From Thermohalobaculum sp038534135 (lineage in GTDB: Bacteria > Pseudomonadota > Alphaproteobacteria > Rhodobacterales > Rhodobacteraceae), in the NCBI GenBank assembly GCA_038534135.1, contig JBCAXJ010000017.1, forward strand, positions 11,940-75,939: DNA of 64,000 nt, in the 5' to 3' direction. Position 1 is the first letter of the stretch. Each line of letters starts with the position of its first letter. The position numbers and the translations under genes are program-made. The notes below the pieces were generated by a model. The model saw only the letters and a list, made by a program, of their open reading frames with translations. It had not been told where the DNA came from and did not search any database. Below are positions 53,709 to 61,827 of this stretch, piece after piece.

Positions 53709-53783
53709 CAATAATCTCCGATAATTTTTAGGCCATCGACCAACGCGACGCGTATAAAAAGTCTTTATTCAATCAGTGAGCGA

Positions 53784-53813
53784 ATCGTACCAACAGGTTC
53801 GCAAAGGTGTCAA
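53784..53813 (-). promoter_or_regulatory. Near-consensus sigma-70 promoter of the PI-PLC-like gene
   Basis: On the minus strand TTGACA (53808-53813) is followed after 18 bases by TACGAT (53784-53789), a good -35/-10 pair about 75 bp before the PI-PLC-like start. The ligase start at 53842 lies only 28 bp to the right, on the opposite strand, so any promoter for it would overlap this region. Confidence 0.7.
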
Positions 53814-53841
53814 GCGCACCACAAAACGCTAGAACTTCGAT

Positions 53842-55428
53842 ATGCGCACCTTCGCCGATCTGCTTGAGAACCTGCTGTTTGCGCCCGGGCGCAATGCCAA
53901 GCTGGCACTGATGGTCGATTACTTCCGCCGGGTGCCCGACCCCGACCGCGGCTGGGCATTGGCGGCGCTGACCGGGGATCTGTCGCTGCCATCGGTCACC
54001 TCTTCGCGCATTCGGGGATTGGTCGCCGAGCGGGTCGATCCCGAACTCTTTCGGCTTTCCTATGACTATGTCGGCGATCTCGCCGAGACCGTCGCGCTGA
54101 TCTGGCCGGACGGACAGGCACGAGAGACGCCGCCGCTCTCGAAGATCGTGGGTCGGTTGTCAGGAACCGGCCCGGTCGAAGCGGGGCAGGTTCTGACCGA
54201 GTTGTGCGATGCGATGGGCGCGTCAGAGCGACTCGCGCTGATCAAGCTGGCGACGGGGGGCCTGCGCGTCGGTGTTTCGGCCCGCTTGGCGCGAACAGCA
54301 CTTGCCCAGATGGGGGCGGCCCACGAAGGGCGTGCGCTGGAGCGGATCGAAGAGCTCTGGTTCGGCCTGGAGCCGCCCTTTACCGACCTGTTTCAATGGC
54401 TCGAGGGCGGACCGGCGCCACAGGTTGATCTGGCCACCGCCTTTCGCCCGGTGATGCTGGCCAATCCGCTCGACGAAGACCGGTTGGAACAGATGGATCC
54501 GGCCGAATATGCCGCCGAGTGGAAATGGGACGGCATTCGAATTCAGGCCACGGCCTTTGGTGGAGAGCGGCGCCTCTATACGCGGACGGGTGACGAGATC
54601 AGCCAGTCCTTCCCGGATGTTATCGACAGCATGACCTGGTCGGGAACCGTGGATGGTGAGTTGCTGGTGGTTCGTGATGGTGCGGTTGCACCCTTTGCCG
54701 ATCTGCAGAAGCGGCTGGGGCGCAAGCGCGTCGGAAAGAAGACGCTGGCGGACTCTCCGGCGCATCTGAGGCTTTACGATTTGTTGCATGACGGAGAGAC
54801 GGACCTGCGCACCATGTCGCTGGTAGGTCGCCGCGCCCGGCTGATTGACTGGCACGCGACCCATGTCCCTGAGCGGACTGACCTGTCGCACGACGTGTCC
54901 TTCAAGACGTGGCAGGAATTGGCCGAGATCCGCGCGACGGCGCGGGGGACCGGTCAGGAAGGGCTGATGCTCAAGCGCCGTGATGCGCCTTACTCAGGCG
55001 GCAGACCAATGGGCCCGTGGTTCAAGTGGAAGCGCGACCCGCTGAACGCAGATTGCGTGATTGTCTACGCCCAGCGAGGTCACGGCAAGCGTTCATCGTT
55101 CTACTCCGACTACACGTTTGCCGCCTGGACCGAGGATGGCGACGGTCTGCGGCTGGTTCCCGTCGGCAAGGCTTATTCCGGCTTCACCGATCAGGAGCTT
55201 GCCGAACTGGACAAATGGGTGCGCAACAACACGGTCGAGCGATTTGGCCCAGTGCGCGCCGTCAAACCCGAGATCGTGCTCGAGATCGCCTTCGACGCGA
55301 TCCAGAGATCCTCGCGCCACAAATCCGGCGTTGCGATGCGGTTCCCCAGGATCAAGCGGATCCGCTGGGATAAACCCGCCGCCGAGGCCGATCACCTGTC
55401 AACACTGGTCGGTCTGATCGCAGGGTGA
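53842..55428 (+). CDS. ATP-dependent DNA ligase (cisplatin-damage-response type)
   Basis: A 528-residue ligase: helical N-terminal DNA-binding region, then motif I EWKWDGIR (adenylated K228), YTRTGDEISQSFPD, motif III LRLYDLL, motif IV EGLMLKRRD and motif V WFKWKRD, with an OB-fold C-terminus. It matches the family of bacterial accessory ATP ligases linked to crosslink-damage response in alphaproteobacteria. The usual helicase (LHR-like) and exonuclease partners are not adjacent. It would seal nicks independently of the NAD ligase LigA. Confidence 0.92.
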   Translation: MRTFADLLENLLFAPGRNAKLALMVDYFRRVPDPDRGWALAALTGDLSLPSVTSSRIRGLVAERVDPELFRLSYDYVGDLAETVALIWPDGQARETPPLSKIVGRLSGTGPVEAGQVLTELCDAMGASERLALIKLATGGLRVGVSARLARTALAQMGAAHEGRALERIEELWFGLEPPFTDLFQWLEGGPAPQVDLATAFRPVMLANPLDEDRLEQMDPAEYAAEWKWDGIRIQATAFGGERRLYTRTGDEISQSFPDVIDSMTWSGTVDGELLVVRDGAVAPFADLQKRLGRKRVGKKTLADSPAHLRLYDLLHDGETDLRTMSLVGRRARLIDWHATHVPERTDLSHDVSFKTWQELAEIRATARGTGQEGLMLKRRDAPYSGGRPMGPWFKWKRDPLNADCVIVYAQRGHGKRSSFYSDYTFAAWTEDGDGLRLVPVGKAYSGFTDQELAELDKWVRNNTVERFGPVRAVKPEIVLEIAFDAIQRSSRHKSGVAMRFPRIKRIRWDKPAAEADHLSTLVGLIAG

Positions 55429-55483
55429 ACCACGCCTGTAGTTCGGCATTCTGCCCGCCAAACTCGTAGGATGAAAACCTTCC

Positions 55484-56488
55484 CTAAGGATCAGGCGCCA
55501 CCCGCACCATACGCTTGCCTCGATTGTCGCCTGCCAGCAACCCGATCAACGCGGCCGGAGCATTCTCCAACCCCTCGACGATGTCCTCAACCACCTTCAC
55601 CTGCCCTGACGACACCCATTCGCCGAGGTTCTCCAGCGCCTTGGGTGTCTCCTCGGGGAAGTCGAAGACGATGAACCCCTCCATCCGCAGGCGTTTGACG
55701 ACGATCAGACCGGGGAGGTTCTTCGGACCAGCGGGCTCGCCGGAATCGTATTGGCTGACCGCGCCACAGCAGACTACGCGGCCCTTCTCGTTCATGCGGA
55801 ACAGAACGGTTTCCAGCACCTGTCCACCGACATTGTCAAAGTAGATGTCGATACCGTCCGGGCACGCGGCCTTCAACGCGCGGTGCCATTGCGGGTCGCG
55901 ATAGTCGACGCAGGCATCGAAGCCGAGCTCGTTCAGCACCCAGGCGCACTTCTCCGCTCCACCCGAAATGCCCACGGCCCGGCACCCGATCGCCTTGGCG
56001 ATCTGTCCGACGAACATGCCAACCGAACCCGCGGCGGCCGAGACCACCACCGTCTCGCCCTCGACCAGCTTGCCCACCGTGATCAACCCGTGATGCGCCG
56101 TCAGCCCTGCGATCCCGAAGGCCGAGAGCAGGTGGGATAGCGGCCGCATCTCGGGCAGTTTGCGCACGCCCTTGGCCGACACGGCGGAATAGTCGGCCCA
56201 CCCGGCCTCGGACGCCACGATGTCGCCGACGTTGAAGCGGTCGGACGTGCTTTCGACCACCGCGCCGATCGCGTAGGTGTGCATGACGTCTCCGGTCTTG
56301 ACCGCATCCCGATAGGTCGCACCCTGCATCCAGGCCCGGTTGGCAGCGTCGATGGACATCAGGATCGTACGGATCACCAAGCCATCTTCGGGCGCCGAGG
56401 GCATTTCGGCCTCGCGCAGTTCGAAGGTGTCGTGCGTCAGGGCTCCCTGCGGAAGCTCCCGCACCACCACCTGCCTGTTGACTGTCAT
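55484..56488 (-). CDS. NADP-dependent oxidoreductase, CurA-like (zinc-free MDR)
   Basis: A 334-residue medium-chain reductase. It lacks the Zn ligands of alcohol dehydrogenases and has the NADP-binding VVSAAAGSVGMFVGQIAKAIGCRAVGISGG. The start resembles curcumin reductase/2-alkenal reductases (TVNRQVVVRELPQGALTHDTFELREAEMP). It reduces alpha,beta-unsaturated carbonyls with NADPH, perhaps detoxifying aldehydes. Divergent from paaZ across a 102-bp gap with a dyad. Confidence 0.88.
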   Translation of the reverse strand: MTVNRQVVVRELPQGALTHDTFELREAEMPSAPEDGLVIRTILMSIDAANRAWMQGATYRDAVKTGDVMHTYAIGAVVESTSDRFNVGDIVASEAGWADYSAVSAKGVRKLPEMRPLSHLLSAFGIAGLTAHHGLITVGKLVEGETVVVSAAAGSVGMFVGQIAKAIGCRAVGISGGAEKCAWVLNELGFDACVDYRDPQWHRALKAACPDGIDIYFDNVGGQVLETVLFRMNEKGRVVCCGAVSQYDSGEPAGPKNLPGLIVVKRLRMEGFIVFDFPEETPKALENLGEWVSSGQVKVVEDIVEGLENAPAALIGLLAGDNRGKRMVRVAPDP

Positions 56489-56528
56489 CGGTCTGCCTGC
56501 CTTCTAGCTGTCCGGGCACCATATAATC

Positions 56529-56569
56529 ATGTTGCAAAAATCACCACGATCGGGGATTTTCTGTAACAT
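56529..56569. promoter_or_regulatory. Imperfect inverted repeat in the curA-like / paaZ intergenic region
   Basis: ATGTTGCAAAAATC (56529-56542) matches, with one mismatch and one gap, the complement of GATTTTCTGTAACAT (56555-56569). The dyad sits 21 bp before the paaZ start, and 40 bp from the CurA-like start, where a TetR- or GntR-type regulator (such as a PaaR-like protein) could control both genes. Confidence 0.55.
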
Positions 56570-56590
56570 ATTCCTGGGGAGGAACCGTCA

Positions 56591-58621
56591 ATGACCATGA
56601 TGCTGCAAAGCTTCGCCGCGGGCAACTGGATCGGACCGGGAGACGGCGCGCGGGCGATCCACTCCGCCGTGACGGGCGAAGAAATCGCGCGGGCAGGCGG
56701 TGGCGTACTCGATATGGCCGCGATGCTGACCCATGCGCGGGACGCAGGCGGACCAGCGTTGCGCGAGATGGGATTCCACGACCGGGCGCGGATCCTCAAG
56801 GACCTCGCGTTGCATTTGATGGACCGCAAGGAGGACCTGTACGCGCTGTCGACGATGACGGGTGCGACGCGGGCGGACAGCTGGGTCGACATCGAGGGCG
56901 GGATCGGCACCTGTCTGGCCATGGCCTCGAAGGCGCGGCGCGAGATGCCGGACGGGCAGGTCTATATCGATGGCGGGGCCGAGATGCTGTCGAAGACCGG
57001 CAGCTTCCAGGGCCAACACATCTGCACGCCGCTGCTCGGCGCCGCAGTCCAGATCAACGCGTTCAACTTTCCAGTCTGGGGGATGCTGGAGAAGTTCGCA
57101 CCGGCCTTTCTTGCAGGCGTGCCCTCGATCGTGAAACCGGCCACGGCGACAGCGTATCTGACCGAGGCTTGCGTGCGGATGATGCTGGACTCGGGCAAAC
57201 TGCCAGAGGGATCGATCCAGCTGATCTGCGGAGGCGTCGGCGACCTGTTGGATCACCTGACGGCACAGGACGTGCTGTCGTTTACCGGCTCGGCGGATAC
57301 CGGATTGATGCTGCGCAGCCATCACGGCCTGCTGAGGAACGCAGTGCGGTTCGTGGCGGAACAAGACAGCCTGAATGCGTCCATCCTTGGTCCCGATGCG
57401 GTGCCGGGTGAGCCGGAGTTCGATCTGTTCATCAAGGAAGTTTCCCGGGAGATTACGGTCAAGGCAGGGCAGAAATGTACTGCCGTGCGTCGAGTGATCG
57501 TGCCGGAGCCGCAGATGGATGCTGTCTGCGAAGCGCTGAAGGCGCGGCTGGAGAAGACCCGCATCGGCGATCCGGCACTCGAGACGACCCGGATGGGGCC
57601 GGTGGTGTCGCAAGCTCAACGCTCGGACGTGGCGGAAAAAGCCGCGATCATCGGCGCGGAAGCGACGTGCGTATTCGGCGCGGGAGCCGTCGACGTTGAT
57701 GGCGCCGACCCGCAGGCCGGTGCCTTCGTGAATCCGATGCTGTTCCGCTGCGATGACGTGGACGATGCGGAGCGAGTTCACGAAACCGAAGCGTTCGGCC
57801 CGGTCTCGACCGTCATGGGGTATCGCGACTTGGACCATGCGGTCGATATCGCCAATCGGGGCGGCGGCTCGCTGGTTGCCTCGCTGATCACACATGACCC
57901 TGAGGTCGCGCGGCAAGCGGTGATGGGAATAGCGGCCTGGCATGGGCGGATCTACATCAACGACCGCGTGTCGATGGGCGAGAGCACGGGACATGGCTCG
58001 CCATTGGCGCCGATGATCCACGGCGGTCCCGGGCGGGCAGGTGGTGGTGAGGAACTGGGCGGCGTGCGCGGCATCCTGCACTACATGCAGCGCACCGCGG
58101 TGCAGGGCTCGCCGGACATGCTTTCGGCCATCACCGCGCGTTGGGTGCGCGGTGCGGCGGTCAAGGAAGCTCCAGCCCATCCGTTCACGCGAACCTTCCA
58201 TGAAGTCGAGATCGGCGAGACGATCGTTACGGATGCCCGCGAGGTCTCGCTTGAGGACATCGAGCACTTCGCCCATTTCACCGGCGACTTATTCTATGGC
58301 CACATGGACGAGGACGCCGCCAAGGCCAACCCGTTCTTCCCCGGCCGCGTTGCGCATGGCTACCTGCTGCTGAGCTTCGCAGCCGGTCTGTTCGTCGAGC
58401 CGAACCCGGGCCCGGTGCTGGCCAATACCGGGCTGGAGGGGCTGAGTTTCCAGAAGCCGGTCTCTCCCGGTGACAGCATCAAGTGCCGCCTGACGGTGAT
58501 GGCCAAGACCCGCCGGACACCGACTTACGGCGAGGTAAAGTGGAACGTCACCCTTACCAATCAGGACGACGAGCAGGTCGCGGAGTACACGCTGCTGACG
58601 ATGAATGCTTATGAACTTTGA
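56591..58621 (+). CDS. paaZ: PaaZ-type bifunctional aldehyde dehydrogenase / enoyl-CoA hydratase
   Basis: A 676-residue fusion. The N-terminal ALDH domain (about 1-520) has NAD-binding FTGSADTG and the catalytic KAGQKCTAVRR (C296). The C-terminal MaoC/hot-dog domain (about 535-676) carries HFTGDLFYGHMDEDAAK and FPGRVAHGYLLLSFAAG, the Asp-His hydratase site. In phenylacetate catabolism PaaZ hydrolyses oxepin-CoA and oxidises the resulting semialdehyde. A GGGGAGG site precedes the ATG. Other paa genes are not in this window, so this may be an isolated copy or the edge of the cluster rearranged. Confidence 0.9.
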   Translation: MTMMLQSFAAGNWIGPGDGARAIHSAVTGEEIARAGGGVLDMAAMLTHARDAGGPALREMGFHDRARILKDLALHLMDRKEDLYALSTMTGATRADSWVDIEGGIGTCLAMASKARREMPDGQVYIDGGAEMLSKTGSFQGQHICTPLLGAAVQINAFNFPVWGMLEKFAPAFLAGVPSIVKPATATAYLTEACVRMMLDSGKLPEGSIQLICGGVGDLLDHLTAQDVLSFTGSADTGLMLRSHHGLLRNAVRFVAEQDSLNASILGPDAVPGEPEFDLFIKEVSREITVKAGQKCTAVRRVIVPEPQMDAVCEALKARLEKTRIGDPALETTRMGPVVSQAQRSDVAEKAAIIGAEATCVFGAGAVDVDGADPQAGAFVNPMLFRCDDVDDAERVHETEAFGPVSTVMGYRDLDHAVDIANRGGGSLVASLITHDPEVARQAVMGIAAWHGRIYINDRVSMGESTGHGSPLAPMIHGGPGRAGGGEELGGVRGILHYMQRTAVQGSPDMLSAITARWVRGAAVKEAPAHPFTRTFHEVEIGETIVTDAREVSLEDIEHFAHFTGDLFYGHMDEDAAKANPFFPGRVAHGYLLLSFAAGLFVEPNPGPVLANTGLEGLSFQKPVSPGDSIKCRLTVMAKTRRTPTYGEVKWNVTLTNQDDEQVAEYTLLTMNAYEL

Positions 58622-58623
58622 AG

Positions 58624-58649
58624 CGCGACGGGCTGAAGCCCACCCTACG
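58624..58649. repeat. Second CACCCTACG-type repeat element
   Basis: The sequence GGGCTGAAGCCC (58630-58641) is a small hairpin and continues into CACCCTACG (58641-58649), the same arm as the element at 52435. It occupies the 23-bp gap after paaZ, and the CTA of its arm is the TAG stop codon of the minus-strand dehydrogenase gene. It looks like a degenerate member of the same repeat family. Confidence 0.6.
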
Positions 58650-59610
58650 CGTTTTGCGGATCAAGGAGCATTGCTTCGATTAGTTCCTGCACGTACAGCG
58701 CTTCCTGAATTGTCGCGAGCTTGTGCGGCTCGCTGTGCATTGCCTTGTTCATCTCGTCGAGTTGCGCCTTCAGGCTGACAGCGCGCGGATCGGCGGGCGG
58801 CGTGGCTGCTTGTTCGAACGGACCGCCCTTGGACACGGAAAGCAGGTGGAATTCGGCCACGCGGTAGCTCTTGTTCGCGCCCTTTATGGTCATCTCCTGC
58901 CGGTCGGGCTGCTCGCCACCCACAGACGCAAAGATCGACACCGGCACGCCATCGGCGTTCTCAAGCCGGGCCGCGATGTGGGTTTCGCATAAGTCTCGGT
59001 CGGCGGGATAGGTCGGACGGGACCAGATCAGCGTGAGCGGGCCAAGAATGCGCGTGCTGAAGAACACGAAGTGCGAGATCACCTCGCGGGTGTAGCCACC
59101 CTCGGCCGAGAACCGCAGCCAGTCGGCCTCGACCTGCCAGGCGCGCGGCCAGCGCGGATATGTGACGACGATGTCGATCCCAGCGGGCGCTCCCATGGTC
59201 TGATCTGAAGAAATCGTCGCGAGTGCCTCGCCCGCGGCTTGCGTGAAATTGACCGTCGCGGGAACACCCGCCTGTTCGAGTTGCCCGACCAGATCCCGGC
59301 TTTCGGCTAGATCCACGCCGAGGGGTTTTTCAAGGAACACCGCCTTGCCGGAGGCCGCTGCCGCAAGGGCATAGGTTTTTCGTGGAACCGGAGGGCAGGC
59401 CAAGTAGACCACATCAGAGGCCGCGATGACGGCTTCGGCGTCTTCCGCCACCGTCGCTGACGGCGCAAACTCCGATGCCAGCGCACAGGCATCCGGCGAC
59501 GGATCCCAAAGGGCAATCGGCTCGAAGCGCTCATGAAGCAGCATATGCTCCAGCATCCGCCGGCCCATGATCCCAAGCCCGATGATGCCAACCTTGTGGC
59601 TGTTCGCCAT
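58645..59610 (-). CDS. Gfo/Idh/MocA-family oxidoreductase
   Basis: A 321-residue NAD(P)-dependent dehydrogenase: Rossmann KVGIIGLGIMGRRML, VIAASDVVYLACPP, then the conserved EKPLGVDLAESRDL (catalytic-type Lys in EKP). Family members act on sugars, inositols and related polyols. The ATG at 59610 has a GGAGA site; a GTG at 59622 is less likely. Its stop codon lies inside a repeat element. Substrate is unknown; it is not next to a sugar transporter here. Confidence 0.87.
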   Translation of the reverse strand: MANSHKVGIIGLGIMGRRMLEHMLLHERFEPIALWDPSPDACALASEFAPSATVAEDAEAVIAASDVVYLACPPVPRKTYALAAAASGKAVFLEKPLGVDLAESRDLVGQLEQAGVPATVNFTQAAGEALATISSDQTMGAPAGIDIVVTYPRWPRAWQVEADWLRFSAEGGYTREVISHFVFFSTRILGPLTLIWSRPTYPADRDLCETHIAARLENADGVPVSIFASVGGEQPDRQEMTIKGANKSYRVAEFHLLSVSKGGPFEQAATPPADPRAVSLKAQLDEMNKAMHSEPHKLATIQEALYVQELIEAMLLDPQNA

Positions 59611-59794
59611 GTCCGTCTCCACGCTCGCTGATCGAGTTTTGCCGGCTGAAGGTGCCGTTCAGTCCACCCATACCGGCAGGCAGGGCGAACGTCATCCCGG
59701 ATCGTGATGGTGGCGAAAACTCCAGCGCTGCTTTGTATCGGGCCCGAACCTGTGAGACAGTTGCATCCAAACGCCGTGCACGATTGGAACGTCG

Positions 59795-60259
59795 ATGACT
59801 TATGAACTGCCGTCCGCCTTCCATTTCACCGTGGCTTTTGCGAGCCCGGCAGGAACTGATGCCCCCGGCGACGCTGCCGTGGCATTTCAAGAAGTGTCCG
59901 GGCTGGACACAGATTTTGACGTCGAAGAGGTCGTGGAAGGCGGCGAGAACCGTTTCGTGCATCACCTGCCGAAGCGCGCGACGACCTCAAATCTTACTCT
60001 GAAGCGCGGCGTGGTAGGGCTGCAGTCGGAACTGGTCAGATGGACGAAAGAGACCCTGGAAGAAGGCTTGGCGCGTCCGATCGAACCGCGGTCGCTGATC
60101 GTGACGTTGCAGGATGGCGCGGATGAACCTGCCGCGGCGTGGATCGTGAGCAACGCCTATCCGATCAAATGGTCGGCTGGGGCGCTGGACAGCATGAAGA
60201 ACGAAGTCGCGATCGAGACCATCGAACTGGCCTATACCACGTTGAGACGCCAGACCTGA
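59795..60259 (+). CDS. T4 gp19-like tail-tube protein (eCIS/phage-tail type)
   Basis: A 154-residue protein of the T4 gp19 tube family: FHFTVAF, FQEVSGLDTDFDVEEVVEGGENRF, LTLKRGVVGLQSELVRW, RSLIVTLQD and the C-terminal AYPIKWSAGALDSMKNEVAIETIELAY. Such proteins stack as hexameric rings to form the inner tube of phage tails and of extracellular contractile injection systems. No sheath, baseplate or chaperone is adjacent: the neighbours are a dehydrogenase and imuA. Either it is a lone copy or it belongs to a dispersed locus that includes the structural genes to the right. Confidence 0.82.
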   Translation: MTYELPSAFHFTVAFASPAGTDAPGDAAVAFQEVSGLDTDFDVEEVVEGGENRFVHHLPKRATTSNLTLKRGVVGLQSELVRWTKETLEEGLARPIEPRSLIVTLQDGADEPAAAWIVSNAYPIKWSAGALDSMKNEVAIETIELAYTTLRRQT

Positions 60260-60387
60260 ACACCGGATGTGAGGGCGTTTTAACTGGCAGCCGACAAGAC
60301 GGTGGATCGCCGGTCTGCACGCAAGTGATCCACAGGCTTCCGATGGATCTTCGTCAGACGCGCAAGATGTTCGATACACGATGCACG

Positions 60388-60951
60388 TCACGCCATCTCT
60401 GCCTCTTTCACAACCTCTGCAAAGCGCTCCGCCGTGGGGTCCCAGCAGACATGCCACTGGCCAAGCCGTCCCTTCTTGTTCTTCAGGATCTCCCAATGCT
60501 GGCGTGCGGTGCCGCCGCCTGGCATTGAGGCGCAGCGCCAGCGGGTTTCGGCGGCATTGGTGCGCAGGCGCGTCTCGGGCACCAGGCAGAGCCCTCTGCC
60601 CCCTCCGGTTCCGGCGGCCAGTTGCAGGCGGCGGCTGGCGGTCAGATCCGGGGCCTCGCCCAGTTCTCCGATCACCAGGGGGGCAGCGCCGGAGCGGAGC
60701 GCCTCCTCCATCACCTGCAGGATCGGCAGCGCCCCCGTCGGTTGCGCCAGGATCAACCGGGCGGGATCGAGGAACGCGGCGATGCCCGGCGGATACAGCA
60801 TCTCGGGCGTGCGCCGGTCCTGTACCCACAGCACAGCCCCTTGTAGCCGCCCCGCCAGTGCCAAAGCGAAGGTGCGCCGCCCGCTGCCTGTCGCCTCGTG
60901 CACCCGCGCGGAGGCCAACAGATCCAGATCCGGGTGTGCGGGGATAGGCAT
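60388..60951 (-). CDS. imuA: ImuA-like SOS mutasome accessory protein
   Basis: A 187-residue RecA-related protein fitting ImuA: RTFALALAGRLQGAVLWVQDRR, MLYPPGIAAFLDPARLILAQ, MEEALRSGAAPLVIGEL and DLTASRRLQLAAG with TRWR near the end. ImuA acts with ImuB and DnaE2 in damage-induced mutagenesis. The ATG at 60951 has an AGAGG site, and a LexA box lies 15 bp upstream. The genes expected downstream, imuB and dnaE2, are absent: the next gene is the tail-tube gene on the opposite strand. Confidence 0.82.
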   Translation of the reverse strand: MPIPAHPDLDLLASARVHEATGSGRRTFALALAGRLQGAVLWVQDRRTPEMLYPPGIAAFLDPARLILAQPTGALPILQVMEEALRSGAAPLVIGELGEAPDLTASRRLQLAAGTGGGRGLCLVPETRLRTNAAETRWRCASMPGGGTARQHWEILKNKKGRLGQWHVCWDPTAERFAEVVKEAEMA

Positions 60952-60966
60952 CGGTCACCTCTAAAT

Positions 60967-60981
60967 GTTCCTATTTTGTTC
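60967..60981. promoter_or_regulatory. LexA (SOS) box of imuA
   Basis: GTTC (60967-60970) and GTTC (60978-60981) are separated by seven bases (CTATTTT), the alphaproteobacterial LexA direct-repeat operator. It sits 15 bp from the imuA start, so the gene should be repressed by LexA until DNA damage. Confidence 0.85.
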
Positions 60982-61097
60982 TTATTTCTTGCCAGTGCGA
61001 TCCGATTCTGTCGAGTCCCCCATCGGGCAAGCTACGCCGCTTGCAATTCAGCGTTGCGCGCCGTTCAGTAAGCCTGACGAAAAACACGGAGGCCGCC

Positions 61098-61802
61098 ATG
61101 CTGAGCCCGGAGAACCGCGTCATCCTGATCACCGGCGCCAATCGCGGCATCGGTCTTGCCACCGCACGCACGCTGTCGGCGGCGGGCTACACGCTGAGCC
61201 TGGGCGCAAGGCAACCCGATACGATCCCTATGGACGGTCTGGGCGATGCACATGTCCATGCGTGGGAGGCGACGGATCAAGCATCCTCGCAAACCTGGGT
61301 CGCAGCGGTGATGGCACGCTTCGGACGGCTCGACGGCGTGGTTCTGAACGCCGGTGTCGAGATCGGCGGATCGCTGGAGACCGGCACCGAGGAAGAGTTC
61401 GACACGATGTTCGCGGTCAACTTCAAGGGACCGCTGTGGCTGGCGCGCGCGGCGCTGCCGCATTTGCGGGCCTGTGGGCATGGACGTGTCATCAACGTCG
61501 TCTCGCTGGCGGGCAAGCGTGTGATGCGCAACCAGATCCTTGGGTACTCGGCGTCAAAACACGCGGCCATGGCACTGACCCACGCGATCCGCGAGTCAGG
61601 CTGGGCAGACGGCGTGCGGGCGACCTCGATCTGCCCCGGCATGGTCGACACCCGCATGGTCGAGCATGTCACAGTACCGGAGGGGCAATTCAAGATTGAA
61701 CCGGAGGCGATTGCCGAGACGGTCGCCTATGCCCTGAGCCTGCCGAACAGCGCCGCCGTGGCCGAAGTTATGGTTAACAGCCGCTACGAAGCGATGTTCT
61801 GA
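61098..61802 (+). CDS. Short-chain dehydrogenase/reductase
   Basis: A 234-residue classical SDR: ILITGANRGIGLATARTL (T-G-x3-G-x-G cofactor site), VVLNAGVEIGG (NAG motif), VVSLAGK with catalytic Ser, and YSASKHA (Y-x3-K). NAD(P)(H)-dependent oxidation of an alcohol or carbonyl is expected; substrate is unknown. The ATG at 61098 follows ACGGAGG; upstream frame lacks similarity. Convergent with the 61828 gene. Confidence 0.92.
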   Translation: MLSPENRVILITGANRGIGLATARTLSAAGYTLSLGARQPDTIPMDGLGDAHVHAWEATDQASSQTWVAAVMARFGRLDGVVLNAGVEIGGSLETGTEEEFDTMFAVNFKGPLWLARAALPHLRACGHGRVINVVSLAGKRVMRNQILGYSASKHAAMALTHAIRESGWADGVRATSICPGMVDTRMVEHVTVPEGQFKIEPEAIAETVAYALSLPNSAAVAEVMVNSRYEAMF

Positions 61803-61827
61803 CGAAACGCGGCCTTTGCATCCGCCG

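Noticed and set aside
56588..58276. Minus-strand open frame of 562 codons inside paaZ
   Set aside because: Antisense to a full-length, motif-bearing gene; Arg/His-rich translation.
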